Shown here in pieces: positions 11,366 to 22,966 of a DNA stretch of 64,000 nt. Under the pieces are notes generated by a model that saw only the letters and a program-made list of their open reading frames with translations, was not told the origin of the DNA and ran no database searches. A program made the translations under genes and the position numbers. Position 1 is the first letter of the stretch; each line of letters begins with the position of its first letter. The DNA comes from Bufo bufo (Eukaryota; Chordata; Amphibia; Anura; Bufonidae), in assembly GCF_905171765.1 (NCBI RefSeq), contig NC_053397.1:114717295-114781294 (forward strand), given 5' to 3'.

Positions 11366-11740
11366 AATCAATTAATAATGGATGTGGATTGCTTCTTACA
11401 ATATCAACAAGGAATAATGGTTGGTCATATCTCAGAATGAAAAAACATATCCCCTAGTTAAGGGAAATGTTCTTTCCCATATCTTATGTATGAGGGGGTA
11501 GAATCAGGAATGTGGCTCAGGGATGAGAGAGGCAGGGGCCCCAGGCCGAGGGAGGGTCGCAGTGCCAATACACGGCCAGACATGCGACCCCCTATCGGGC
11601 TGGGGGCACCCACCTACAGAAAGCCAAAAAGTTCCAGTTCCGAATTCAGCCCTGCTGGTAACAGACTCCCGAACTCATAGATTCGTCGGGATTCATTCCT
11701 GGACATCTGTTTAATAAAGTTCCCTCCTCTCATATGATTT
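11366..11740. other. Unassigned segment between two TTAA elements
   Basis: It holds about 375 bases with no recognisable protein. The segment GGGTCGCAGTGCC to CCCTATCGGGCTGGGGGC is GC-rich, and an AATAAA follows at about 11713, just before the junction with the next element. It could be part of a retroelement LTR or 3' end, but I cannot classify it. The small ORFs at 11486-11714 are in competing frames and look like chance. Confidence 0.3.
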
Positions 11741-14232
11741 TTGGTTGCTCTATATTACACTTTTTGTGAGGCAAGGTAACAATAAATAGCTGTTTTGGCA
11801 CCGTTTAAATTTTTTGTTATTTATAACAATCATCTGACAGGTTAGATCATGTGGTATTTTATAGACCAGGTTGTCACAGACGCGGCAATACCTAATATTT
11901 ATACTTTTTTTTATTTATGTAAGTTTTACACAATGATTTCATTTTTGAAACAAAAAAAATCTTGTTTTAGTGTTTCCATAGTCTGAGAGCCAAGTTTTTT
12001 TCAGTTTTTGGGTGATTATCTAGGGTAGGGTATGATTTTTGCGGGATGAGATGACGGTTGGATTGGCACTATTTTGGGGTGCATATGACTTTTTGATCGC
12101 TTGCTATTCCACTTTTTGTGATGTAAGGTGAAAAAAATGGCTTTTTTACACCGTTTTTTTTTTGTTTTGTTTACGGTATTTACCTGAGAGGTTAGGTCAT
12201 GTAATATTTTTATAGAGCAGGTTATTACGGACGCGGCAATACCAAATATGTACACTTTTTTAAATGTAAGTTTTACACAATGATTTCATTTTTGAAACAA
12301 AAAAAAATCATGTTTTAGGCTGCGTTCACACGGGTGAGATTTCAGCGCGGGTGCAATGCGGAAGGTGAACCTATTGCACCCACACTGAATCCCGACCCAT
12401 TAATTTCAATGGGGCTGTTCAGATGAGCGGTGATTTTCACGCATCACTTGTGCCCAATAGAAGTGAATGGGGTTGCGTGAAAATCGCAAGCATCCGCAAG
12501 CAAGTGCGGATGCGGTGCGATTTTCACGCATGGTTGCTCGGTGACAGTCTATTCACTGTATTATTTTCCCTTATAACATGGTTATAAGCGAAAATAATAG
12601 CATTCTGAAAACAGAATGCTTAGTAGGTGATCAATTGAGGGTTAAAAAAAATTAATAAATAATTAACACACCTTCTCCTCTTGATCGCGTAGTTGCCGGT
12701 CTCTTCTTTACTTCTTTAATGATGAGCTGTGGGTTAAAGGACCTGTGGTGACGTCAGATCACATGCTCCAATCACATGGTCCATCACCACGGTGACTAAC
12801 CCAAACCTGAACTTCTGTGAAGAAGTTCTGGGCTGGGTACCACAGTCGGTTCTTTATCACGCGCGTGCAAAACACATTGCACCCACCCGATAAAAACTGA
12901 ACATCGGAACGCAAACGCAGTCAAAACTGACTGCAATTGCGTTCCTACTCGCGCGGGTTTGACGCAATACATCGGGACGCATCCGGACATGCTCGTGTGA
13001 ACCCAGCCTTAGTGTCTCCATAATCTGAGAGCCATAGTATTTTCAGTTTTTGGCCGATTATCTTAGGTAGGGTCTAATTTTTTGCGGGATGAGATGACTG
13101 TTTGATTAGCACTATTTTATGGTGCATACAACTTTTTGATCACTTGCTATTACACTTTTTGTGACTTAAGGTGACAAAAAAAATAGCATTTTTTTTACAC
13201 AGTTTTTTTTATTTATTTTTACGGTGTTCATCTGAGGGGTTAGGTCATGTGATATTTTCATAGAGCAGGTTATTAAAAACGCGGCAATACCTAATATGTA
13301 TACTTTTTTAAATTTACTTAAGTTTTACACAATAACTGCTTTTTTAAAACAAAAAAATTATGTTTTAGTGTCTCCATATTCTGAACCATAGTTTTTTTTA
13401 TTTTTCGCGCAATTGTCTTAGGTAGGGGCTCATTTTTTGCGGGGTGAGGTGACGGTTAAATTGGTACTATTTTGGTGGGCATATGCCTTTTTGATCGCTT
13501 GCCGTTTTACTTTTTGTTATGTAAGCTGACAAAAAAATTGCTTATTTAGCTCAGTTTTTACTTTTTATTTTTTATGGTGTTCATCTGAGGGGTTAGGTCA
13601 TGTGATATGTTTATAGAGCCGGTGGATACGGACGCGGCGATACCTAATATGTAAAAAAAAAAAATTCCCCTAACTTCTACCAATTTTTTTTAACTTTATT
13701 TGGTGAAAATTTCATTTTTGTTTTTTTGCACTTTTTTTTTCCCTACTTTGGGATTTCAACTTTTGGGGGTCTAATCCCCTTTACAATGCATTCCAATGCT
13801 TCTGTATTGGAATGCATTAGCTGTATGAGTAATACAGTGTGTATTACTCAAACTGCTTCCGGCCTCTGAGATCCAAGGGGCTAGATTTCACAGTCTCGTC
13901 ACAGGAAGGCATCGCGCTGCCTTCCATGCAATCGGATTTCCCCTACAGCCCCATGGGGACCCGATGGCACTGCCGCCCGCCGCAACCTGTAAAAGACGCA
14001 AACCGCAGGTCTGAATTGACCTGCGGTTTGCGGCGATCGCCGACTCAGGGGGTCACAGGATCCCCCTGCGCATTGTCCCCGGGTGCCTGCTGAATGATTT
14101 GAGCAGGCACCTTGTTCCGATCACCGCCCGCCGGGCGGCGGTGATCAGAACTACACATGACGTATTGGTACTTCATGTGTACTTAAGTACCGTGACATCA
14201 TGCCGTTCCTGTACATCATGTGTCCAAACAGG
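11741..14232. mobile_element. Family II TTAA element, left end missing
   Basis: It starts abruptly inside the module at ATATGATTTTTGG and ends at TTAA (14233-14236), where the 30-bp minisatellite begins. It contains three copies of the module with GCGGCAATACCTAATAT-type phrases and the hairpin end (about 13840-14232), including the paired AACCGCAGGTCTGAATT stem. The hairpin end closely matches 17059-17446. A Harbinger-type MITE sits inside at 12318-13008. There is no transposase. Confidence 0.7.
12318..13008. mobile_element. Harbinger-type MITE, 691 bp, TTA target duplication
   Basis: The ends are GGCTGCGTTCACACG and, on the other strand, GGCTGGGTTCACACG, so the TIR is 15 bp with one mismatch. 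TTA at 12315-12317 is repeated at 13009-13011. Other copies of the host module read GTTTTAGTGTCTCC without interruption, which gives the empty site directly. A 3-bp TWA duplication is the PIF/Harbinger signature. It has no coding capacity; the 64-codon ORF inside is chance. Confidence 0.8.
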
Positions 14233-14236
14233 TTAA

Positions 14237-14719
14237 AAGGGCGGGCACTGTGAAAGTCACTGTTAAAGGGGCGGTCACTGTGAAAGTCACTGTTAAAGGG
14301 GCAGTCACTGTGAAAGTCACAGTTAAAGGGGCGGTCACTGCAAAGTAATTTTAAAGGGGCGGTCACTGAAAGGCACTATTAAAGGGGCAATCACTGTCAA
14401 AGTCACTGTTAAAGGGGTGACAAAAAATAATTGTGGAATCGCACTCACCAGATCTTGAGGTCATCCGGAATGCAACAGCCTACCTGGAGTCCAAGATTCA
14501 TCAGGGCTCCTGTGTAACAAGTCCCAGAAAAGAAGATGGAGGCAGCATGTCCGGTAAAAAACCCTTTAATGGGGATCGCCAAGTGAACTAAGCCGAAACG
14601 TCACAACCTGACTGTTAAAGGGGTGGTCACTGTGAAGTCACTATTAAAGGAGCTGTATCTGTTAAAAGGGCTGTCACTGAAAGTCACTGTTAAAGGGGCG
14701 GCCACTGTGAAAATCACTG
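14237..14719. repeat. 30-bp minisatellite, block A, with a 194-bp insert
   Basis: Units of GTCACTGTGAAA plus GTCACTGTTAAAGGGGCG fill 14237-14418 and 14613-14719. Between them, 14419-14612 is foreign: it includes GGAATCGCACTCACCAG and AAGCCGAAACGTCAC, phrases like those seen near retroelement ends, but I cannot classify it. The block is bounded on both sides by TTAA elements inserted at the unit's own TTAA. Confidence 0.85.
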
Positions 14720-14723
14720 TTAA

Positions 14724-17446
14724 CTCCTTAAGGACACAGCCATATTTCACAATAAGAACCAGGCCACTTTTTGAAAATCTGACCAGTGTCACTTTAAATG
14801 GTGATAGCTTTAAGGCTACTTTCACACCTGCGTTCGGGTGTCCGCTCGTGAGCTCCGTTTGAAGGGGCTCACAAGCGGCCCCGAACGCAACCGTCCAGCC
14901 CTAATGCATTCTCAGTAGACGCGGATCCGCTGAGAATGCATCAGTCTGCCAGCGTTCAGCCTCCGCTCAGCGAGCGGACACCTGAACGCTGCTTGCAGCG
15001 TTTGGGTGTCCGCCTGGCCGTGCGGAGGCAAGCGGATCCGTCCAGACTTACAATGGAAGTCAATGGGGACGGATCCGCTTGAAGATGACACCATATGGCT
15101 CAATCTTCAAATGGATCCGTTCAGGCTACTTTCAGACTTAGTTTTTTTTTTTCAAACTATAATGCAGACGGATCCGTTCTGAACGGATACAAACGTCTTC
15201 ATTATAGGAGCGGATCCGTCTGAGCAGACATCAGACGGACCCGCTCCGAACGCTAGTGTGAAAGTAGCCTAAAACGGTTTGACTTATCCAGGCCATTCTG
15301 AAAATAGTTTTTTCATCACATATTGTACTTCATGACACTGGTAAAATGAAGTAAAAAAATTCATTTTTATTTATAAGAAAATAGCAAATTTACAAAAATT
15401 TGGGGAAAAATAGCAAATTTACAAGTTTCAATTTCTCTACTTCTATAATACATACTAATACCCCCAAACATAGTTATTACTTTACATTCCCCATATGTCT
15501 ACTTCATGTTTGGATCATTTTGGGAATGACATTTTAGTTTTTGGGGACGTTTCAAGGCTTAGAAGTTTAGAAGCAAATGTTCTCAAAAACCCAATTTTTA
15601 GGGACCAGTTCAGGTCTGAAGTCACTTTGTGAGGCTTACATAATCGAAACCACCCAAAACTGAACCCATTCTAGAAACGACATCCCTCAAGGTATTCAAA
15701 ACTGATTTTACAAAGGTCGTTAACCCTTTAGGTGTTCCACAAGAGTTAATGGCAAATGGAGCTGAAATTTGAGAATTAAAATTTTTGGGCAAATTTTCCA
15801 TTTTAATCTATTTTTTCCAGTAACAAAGCAAGGGTTAACAGCCAAACAAAATGCTATATTTATTGCCCGATTCTGTAGTTTGCAGAAACACCCCATATGT
15901 GGCCGTAAACTACTGTATGGGCACACGGTAGGGCGTAGAGGGAAAGGTGTGCCGTGTGGTTTTTGGAAGGCAGATTTTGCTGGACTGCTTTATTTACACC
16001 ATGTCCCATTTGAAGCCCCCCTGATGCACCCCTAGAGTAGAAACTCCAAAAAAGTGACCCTATTTTAGAAACTACACCCCTCAAAATATTCAAAACAGAT
16101 TTTACAAACTTTGTTAACCCTTTAGGTGTTCCACAAGAATTAATGGAAAATAGAGACACAATTTAAAAATTTCACTTTTTTGGCAGATTTTCCATTTTAA
16201 TAATTTTTTTTTCCAGTTACAAAGCAAGGGTTAAAAGCCAAACAAAACTCAATATCTATGGCTCTGATTCTGTAGTTTACAGTAACACCCCATATGTGGT
16301 CGTAAACCGCTGTACAGGCACACGGCAGGGCACAGAGGGAAAGGAATGCCATACGGTTTTTGGAAGGCAGATTTTGCTGGACTGGTTTTTTGACACCATG
16401 TCCCATTTGAAGCCCCCCTGATGCACCCCTAGGGTAGAAACTCCAAAAAAGTGACCCTATTTTAGAAACTACACCCCTCAAGGTATTTAAAACTCGTTTT
16501 ACCAACTTTGTTAACCCTTTAGGTGTTCCACAAGAATTAATGGAAAATAGAGATACAATTTCAAAATTTCACTTTGACAGATTTTCCATTTTAATAATTT
16601 TTTTTCCAGTTACAAAGCAAGGGTTAACAGCCAAACAAAACTCAATATTTATGGCTCTGATTCTGTAGTTTACAGAAACACCCCATATGTTGTACTTTTT
16701 GTGATGTAAGGTGACAAAAAAATTTAGCTCAGTTTTAACTTTTTATTTTTTACAGTGTTCATCTGAGGGGTTAGGTCATGTGATATGTTTATAGAGCCGG
16801 TTGACACGGACACGGCGATACCTAATATTTTCCCCCCTATTTTTTAGCAATTGAATTTTTTTACTTTGTTTGGGGAAAGTTACGTTTTTGTTTATTTTTA
16901 CTTTTAATTTTTTGGGGGGGCAAACTTAATATTTTCAACTTTTTTTCACTTAATTTTTTGTCCTACTTTAGGACTTCAACTTTTGGGAGTCTAATCCCCT
17001 TTACAATGCATTCCAATACTTCTGTATTGAAATGCATTTGCTGTATAAGTAATACAGTGTGTATTACTCAAACTGCTTCCGGCCTGTGAGATCCAAGGGG
17101 CTAGATTTCACAGGCTCGTCACAGGAAGGCATCGCGCTGCCTTCCATGCCATCGGATTTCCCCTACAGCCCCATGGGGACCCGATGGCACTGCCGCCCGC
17201 CGCAACCTGTAAAAGACGCAAACCGCAGGTCTGAATTGACCTGCGGTTTGCGGCGATCGCCGACTCAGGGGGTCACAGGATCCCCCTGCACATTGTCCCC
17301 GGGTGCCTGCTGAATGATTTGAGCAGGCACCTTGTTCCGATCACCGCCCGCCGGTGATCAGAACTACTCATGACGTATTGGTACTTCATGTGTACTTAAG
17401 TACCGTGACATCATGCCGTTCCTGTACATCATGTGTCCGGAACAGG
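14724..17446. mobile_element. Family II TTAA element inside the minisatellite
   Basis: TTAA at 14720-14723 and 17447-17450 flanks it, and minisatellite units lie on both sides (CACTG before, AAGGGCGGGCACTG after). The left end is CTCCTTAAGGACACAG; the right end, reversed, starts CCTGTTCCGGACACATG, which is diverged. The interior has the module with GGGTTAACAGCC and a hairpin end at 17059-17446. A Harbinger-type MITE lies at 14814-15269. It is non-autonomous. Confidence 0.75.
14814..15269. mobile_element. Harbinger-type MITE, 456 bp, TAA target duplication
   Basis: The TIR is GGCTACTTTCACAC at the left and GTGTGAAAGTAGCC at the right. TAA at 14811-14813 is repeated at 15270-15272. The interior is a set of imperfect inverted repeats of CGGATCCG-type words. 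The related host sequence at 56896-56925 reads through without it. A longer relative of its left end starts at 34672. Confidence 0.8.
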
Positions 17447-17450
17447 TTAA

Positions 17451-18258
17451 AAGGGCGGGCACTGTGAAAGTCACTATTAAAGAGGCGTCCACTGTTAAAG
17501 AAGCGGGCACTGTGAAAGTCACTGTTAAAGGGGCGGTCAATGTACCGGTACGTCATGTCTCCTTAAGTATCGGGACATCATGACGTACCGTTACATCATG
17601 TCTCCGAAAACAGGTTAAAGGGGCGGGCACTGTGAAAGTCACTGCTAATGGTGCGGGCACTGTAAAAGTCACTATTAAAGTGGCAGCCACTGTTAAAAGG
17701 GCGGTCACTGTGAAAGTAGCTGTGAAAGATGCGGCTACTGTGAAAGTCTCTGTTAAAGGGGCAGCCACTGTGAAAGTCACTGTGAAAGGGGCGGTCTCCG
17801 TGAAAGTCACTGTTAAAGGGGGGGCCACTGTTAAAGGGGCGGTCACTGTGAAAGTCACAGTTAAATGGGCGGTCACTATGAAAGTCATTGTTAAAGGGGT
17901 TGTCACTGTTAAAAGGGCGGTCACTGTGAAAGTCACTGTTAAAGGGGAGGTCACTGAAAGTCACTGCTAAAGGGACAGTCACTGTGAAAGTTACTGTTAA
18001 AGGGGCGGTCACTGTGAAAGTCACAGTTAAAGGGGCAGTCACTGTGAAAGTCACAGTTAAAAGGGCGGTCACTTTTAAAGGTGCAGTCACAGTAAAAGTC
18101 ACTTTTAAAGGGGTGGCTACTGTGAAAGTCTCTGTTAAAGGGGCGGTCACTGTGAAAGTCACTGTTAAAGGGCAGTTACTGTTAAAGGGGCGGACACTGT
18201 GAAAGTCACTGTTAAAGTAGCAAAAACTGTGATAGTCACTGTTAAAGGACGGTCACTG
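17451..18258. repeat. 30-bp minisatellite, block B
   Basis: These are units of the same 30-bp repeat, mostly the GGGGCGGTCACTGTGAAA variant. Because 30 is a multiple of three, both strands stay open (for example 17596-18162 minus, 188 codons), giving decapeptide repeats such as VKGAVTVKVT on the plus strand. I regard these as non-genic. An 85-bp remnant of a family II element end (17528-17612, with GTACCGGTACGTCATG and a TTAA exit) lies within the block. Confidence 0.85.
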
Positions 18259-18402
18259 TTAACCACCTCAGCCCCTATAGCTTAAAACACCCTTAATGAC
18301 CAGGCCACTTTTTACACTTGTGACCTATACTACTTTGACCGTTTATTGCTCGGTCATGCAACTTACCACCCAAATGAATTTTAACTCCTTTTCTTCTCAC
18401 TA

Positions 18403-19942
18403 CACTGCGTGCAGAATTATTAGGCAAATGAGTATTTTGACCACATCATCCTCTTTATGCATGTTGTCTTACTCCAAGCTGTATAGGCTCGAAAGCCTAC
18501 TACCAATTAAGCATATTAGGTGATGTGCATCTCTGTAATGAGAAGGGGTGTGGCCTAATGACATCAACACCCTATATTAGGTGTGCATAATTATTAGGCA
18601 ACTTCCTTTCCTTTGGCAAAATGGGTCAAAAGAAGGACTTGACAGGCTCAGAAAAGTCAAAAATAGTGAGATATCTTGCAGAGGGATGCAGCACTCTTAA
18701 AATTGCAAAGCTTCTGAAGCGTGATCATCGAACAATCAAGCGTTTCATTCAAAATAGTCAACAGGGTCGCAAGAAGCGTGTGGAAAAACCAAGGCGCAAA
18801 ATAACTGCCCATGAACTGAGAAAAGTCAAGCGTGCAGCTGCCAAGATGCCACTTGCCACCAGTTTGGCCATATTTCAGAGCTGCAACATCACTGGAGTGC
18901 CCAAAAGCACAAGGTGTGCAATACTCAGAGACATGGCCAAGGTAAGAAAGGCTAAAAGACGACCACCACTGAACAAGACACACAAGCTGAAACGTCAAGA
19001 CTGATTTTTCTAAGGTTTTATGGACTGATGAAATGAGAGTGAGTCTTGATGGGCCAGATGGATGGGCCCGTGGCTGGATTGGTAAAGGGCAGAGAGCTCC
19101 AGTCCGACTCAGACGCCAGCAAGGTGGAGGTGGAGTACTGGTTTGGGCTGGTATCATCAAAGATGAGCTTGTGGGGCATTTTCGGGTTGAGGATGGAGTC
19201 AAGCTCAACTCCCAGTCCTACTGCCAGTTTCTGGAAGACACCTTCTTCAAGCAGTGGTACAGGAAGAAGTCTGCATCCTTCAAGAAAAACATGATTTCAT
19301 GCAGGACAATGCTCCATCACACGCGTCCAAGTACTCCACAGCGTGGCTGGCAAGAAAGGGTATAAAAGAAGAAAATCTAATGACATGGCCTCCTTGTTCA
19401 CCTGATCTGAACCCCATTGAGAACCTGTGGTCCATCATCAAATGTGAGATTTACAAGGAGGGAAAACAGTACACCTCTCTGAACAGTGTCTGGGAGGCTG
19501 TGGTTGCTGCTGCACGCAATGTTGATGGTGAACAGATCAAAACACTGACAGAATCCATGGATGGCAGGCTTTTGAGTGTCCTTGCAAAGAAAGGTGGCTA
19601 TATTGGTCACTGATTTGTTTTTGTTTTGTTTTTGAATGTCAGAAATGTATATTTGTGAATGTTGAGATGTTATATTGGTTTCACTGGTAAAAATAAATAA
19701 TTGAAATGGGTATATATTTGTTTTATTGTTAAGTTGCCTAATAATTATGCACAGTAGTAGTCACCTGCACACACAGATATCCCCCTAAAATAGCTAAAAC
19801 TAAAAACAAACTAAAAACTACTTCCAAAAATATTCAGCTTTGATATTAATGAGTTTTTTGGGTTCATTGAGAACATGGTTGTTGTTCAATAATAAAATTA
19901 ATCCTCAAAAATACAACTTGCCTAATAATTCTGCACTCCCTG
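18403..19942 (+). mobile_element. Tc1/mariner element with DD37E spacing, TA target duplication
   Basis: It is 1,540 bp, flanked by TA at 18401-18402 and 19943-19944. The TIRs are about 25 bp and share GTGCAGAATTATTAGGCAA. The sister element at 27170-27180 reads CTCACTAATAGAG uninterrupted, so the empty site is visible in the window. Subterminal copies of the AATTATTAGGCAA word lie near 18590 and 19735. It inserted into the piggyBac family I element after that element had formed. Confidence 0.9.
18621..19613 (+). pseudogene. DD37E Tc1/mariner transposase, frameshifted
   Basis: The N-terminal 127 codons (18621-19004) form paired helix-turn-helix domains: LAEGCSTLKIAKLLKRDHRT followed by a basic linker and LATSLAIFQSCNITGVPKST. 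A TGA near 19002 and a one-base shift follow. The frame from about 19015 carries the first catalytic Asp in WTDEM (19027) and VLVWAGI. A second shift between 19254 and 19300 leads to MQDNAPSH (second Asp 19305-19307) and SPDLNPIENLW (Glu 19419-19421). Thirty-seven residues lie between the second Asp and the Glu, so this is a DD37E member rather than DD34E Tc1. Total length is close to the usual 340 residues. The product would cut and paste the element at TA. Confidence 0.85.
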
Positions 19943-20039
19943 TAATAGAGCTTTCATTTGGTGGTATTTCATTGCTGCTGACATTTTTACTTTTTTTGTT
20001 ATTAATCGAAATTTAACGATTTTTTTTGCAAAAAAATGA

Positions 20040-22100
20040 CATTTTTCACTTTCAGTTGTAAAATTTTGCAAAAAAAACAACATCCATAAATACATTTTTC
20101 TCTAAATTTACTGTTCTACATGTCTTTGATAAAAAAAAAAATGTTTGGGTAAAAAAAAAAATGGTTTGGGTAAAAAAGTTATAGCGTTTACAAACTATGG
20201 TACAAAAATGTGAATTTCCGCTTTTTGAAGCAGCTCTGACTTTCTGAGCACCTGTCATGTTTCCTGAGGTTCTACAATGCCCAGACAGTACAAACATCCC
20301 ACAAATGACCCCATTTCGGAAAGTAGACACCCTAAGGTATTCGCTGATGGGCATAGTGAGTTCATAGAACTTTTTATTTTTTGTCACAAGTTAGTGGAAA
20401 ATGATGATTTTTTTATTTATTTTTTTCTTACAAAGTCTCATATTCCACTAACTTGTGACAAAAAATAAAAAGTTCTATGAACTCACTATGCCCATCAGCG
20501 AATACCTTGGGGTGTCTTCTTTCCAAAATGGGGTCACTTGTGGGGTAGTTATACTGCCCTGGCATTCTAGGGGCCCAAATGTGTGGTAAGTAGTTTGAAA
20601 TCAAAATGTGTAAAAAATGGCCGGTGAAATCCGAAAGGTGCTCTTTGGAATGTGGGCCCCTTTGCCCACCTAGGCTGCAAAAAAGTGCCACACATGTGGT
20701 ATCGCCGTACTCAGGAGAAGTTGGGCAATGTGTTTTGGGGTGTCATTTTACATATACCCATGCTGGGTGAGATAAATATCTTGGTCAAATGCCAACTTTG
20801 TATAAAAAAATGGGAAAAGTTGTGTTTTGCCAAGATATTTCTCTCACCCAGCATGGGTATATGTAAAATGACACCCCAAAACACATTGCCCAACTTCTCC
20901 TGAGTACGGAGATACCACGTGTGACACTTTTTTGCAGCCTAGGTGGGCAAAGGGGCCCACATTCCAAAGAGCACCTTTCGGATTTCACCGGTCATTTTTT
21001 ATACATTTTGATTTCAAACTTCTTACCACACATTTGGGCCCCTAGAATGCCAGGGCAGTATGACTACCCCACAAGTGACCCCATTTTGGGAAGAAGACAC
21101 CCCAAGGTATTCCGTGAGGGGCATGGCGAGTTCCTAGAATTTTTTATTTTTTGTCACAAGTTAGCGGAAAATGATGATTTTTTTTTTTTTCTTACAAAGT
21201 CTCATATTCCACTAACTTGTGACAAAAAATAAAAACTTCCATGAACTCACTATGCCCATCAGCGAATACCTTGGGGTGTCTTCTTTCCAAAATGGGGTCA
21301 CTTGTGGGGTAGTTATACTGCCCTGGCATTCTAGGGGCCCAAATGTGTGGTAAGAAGTTTGAAATCAAAATGTGTAAAAAAAGACCGGTGAAATCCGAAA
21401 GGTGCTCTTTGGAATGTGGGCCCCTTTGCCCACCTAGGCTGCAAAAAAGTGTCACACATGTGGTATCTCCGTACTCAGGAGAAGTTGGGCAATGTGTTTT
21501 GGGGTGTCATTTTACATATACCCATGCTGGGTGAGAGAAATATCTCGGCAAAAGACAACTTTTCCCATTTTTTTATACAAAGTTGGCATTTGACCAAGAT
21601 ATTTCTCTCACCCAGCATGGGTATATGTAAAATGACACCCCAAAACACATTCCCCAACTTCTCCTGAGTACAGAGATACCACATGTGTGACACTTTTTTG
21701 CAGCCTAGATGCGCAAAGGTGCCCAAATTCCTTTTAGGAGGGCATTTTTAGACATTTGGATACCAGACTTCTTCTCACGCTTTGGGGCCCCTAAAATGCC
21801 AGGGTAGTATAAATACCCCACATGTGACCCCATTTTGGAAAGAAGACACTTCAAGGTATTCAATGAGGGGCATGGCGAGTTCATAGGAAAAAAAAATTTG
21901 GCACAAGTTAGCGGAAATTGATTTTTTTTTTTTTTTCCTTACAAAGTCTCCCTTTCCGCTAACTTGGGATAAAAATTTCAATCTTTCATGGACTCAATAT
22001 GCCCCTCAGCGAATACCTTGGGGTGTCTTCTTTCCAAAATGGTGTTATTTGTGGGGTGTTTGTACTGCCCTGGCATTTGAGGGTCTCCGCAATCATTACA
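20040..22100. repeat. Alternating inverted modules inside piggyBac family I element
   Basis: Segments of about 300-400 bases containing CACAAGTTAGTGGAA, GGGGTGTCTTCTTTCC, GGGCCCAAATGTGTGG and CCCATGCTGGGTGAGA appear in alternating orientation about five times. The DNA would therefore fold into a ladder of long hairpins. The small ORFs reported on both strands are mirror images of the same phrase and are not genes. The same array recurs at 27290-29300. Confidence 0.85.
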
Positions 22101-22966
22101 TGTATGCCCAGCATTAGGAGTTTCTGCTATTCTCCTTATATTGAGCATACGGGTAATGAGTTTTTTTTTTTCCGTTCAGCCTCTGGGCTGAAAGAAAAAA
22201 ATAAACGGCACAGATTTCTTCATTCGCATCGATCAATGTGGATGAAAAAATCTCTGCCAAAAAAAGAAAAAGGAGGGGAAAGGCGTCTGCCAGGACATAG
22301 GAGCTCCGCCCAACATCCATACCCACTTAGCTCGTATGCCCTGGCAAACCAGATTTATCCATTCACATCAATCGATGTGGATGAATAAATTATTGCCGGG
22401 ATTTTTTTTTTTTTTTTATATATATATACAAAGTGTTTGCCAAAGCATATGAACACCGCCACCTCCTCAGCTCATAACCCTCGGCAAACGTATCTTTTAC
22501 TGCAGAGGAGAAATCTCGTCTTGCAACGCCGCATACACCGACTTGTGTGTAATCTGACAGCAGCGCAATGCTTCTGTCAGAATGCACATCAGTGCTGCAG
22601 CTGGTTCATTGGTTGGTCCACCTGGAAGGTAAAAAAAACAAAACAAAAAAGAAAAAAACAGGCCGCAACACAATAAATTTTATTAACTTTATAATAACTT
22701 TTGAACAGAACATATAAACTTTTTTTTTACTTTTTGAACTGAAGTTTACTTTTTTGTTTACCTTTTTTTTTTTTTTTGGTTGTTTTTTTTTACCTTTTAT
22801 AGGACAAACCTCTCCTTCCCCATGGGACAATGTGCAAAGCGCAAATCGCCCAAAGATGTGGCGAAGTACATTATGCACTTTATCCCAGGTGAAAGGAGAG
22901 GTTTGCAGTAGCTGTGAGTAAAAGGGCCCTAATAGCCCTGTGTGCCTGTCCTGTGAGATGCAATCC
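22101..22966. other. Region between inverted modules and transposase
   Basis: It holds no gene. There are two short inverted pieces near 22190-22400 (ATTCATCCACATTGAT-type words), a T-rich tract at 22395-22430, and long A/T homopolymers at 22625-22790. On the minus strand it would be the 3' untranslated part of the transposase gene. Confidence 0.5.

Noticed and set aside
17553..18202. Long Val/Thr/Lys decapeptide ORFs on both strands as secreted or structural proteins
   Set aside because: They are an effect of a 30-bp tandem repeat with few stop words; equally long frames exist on the opposite strand and they are broken at random by indels.
20052..21726. Repeated 83-87-codon ORFs on both strands as a gene family
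   Set aside because: They are mirror copies of the same inverted modules, so the similarity is that of the DNA repeat, and many are antisense to each other.
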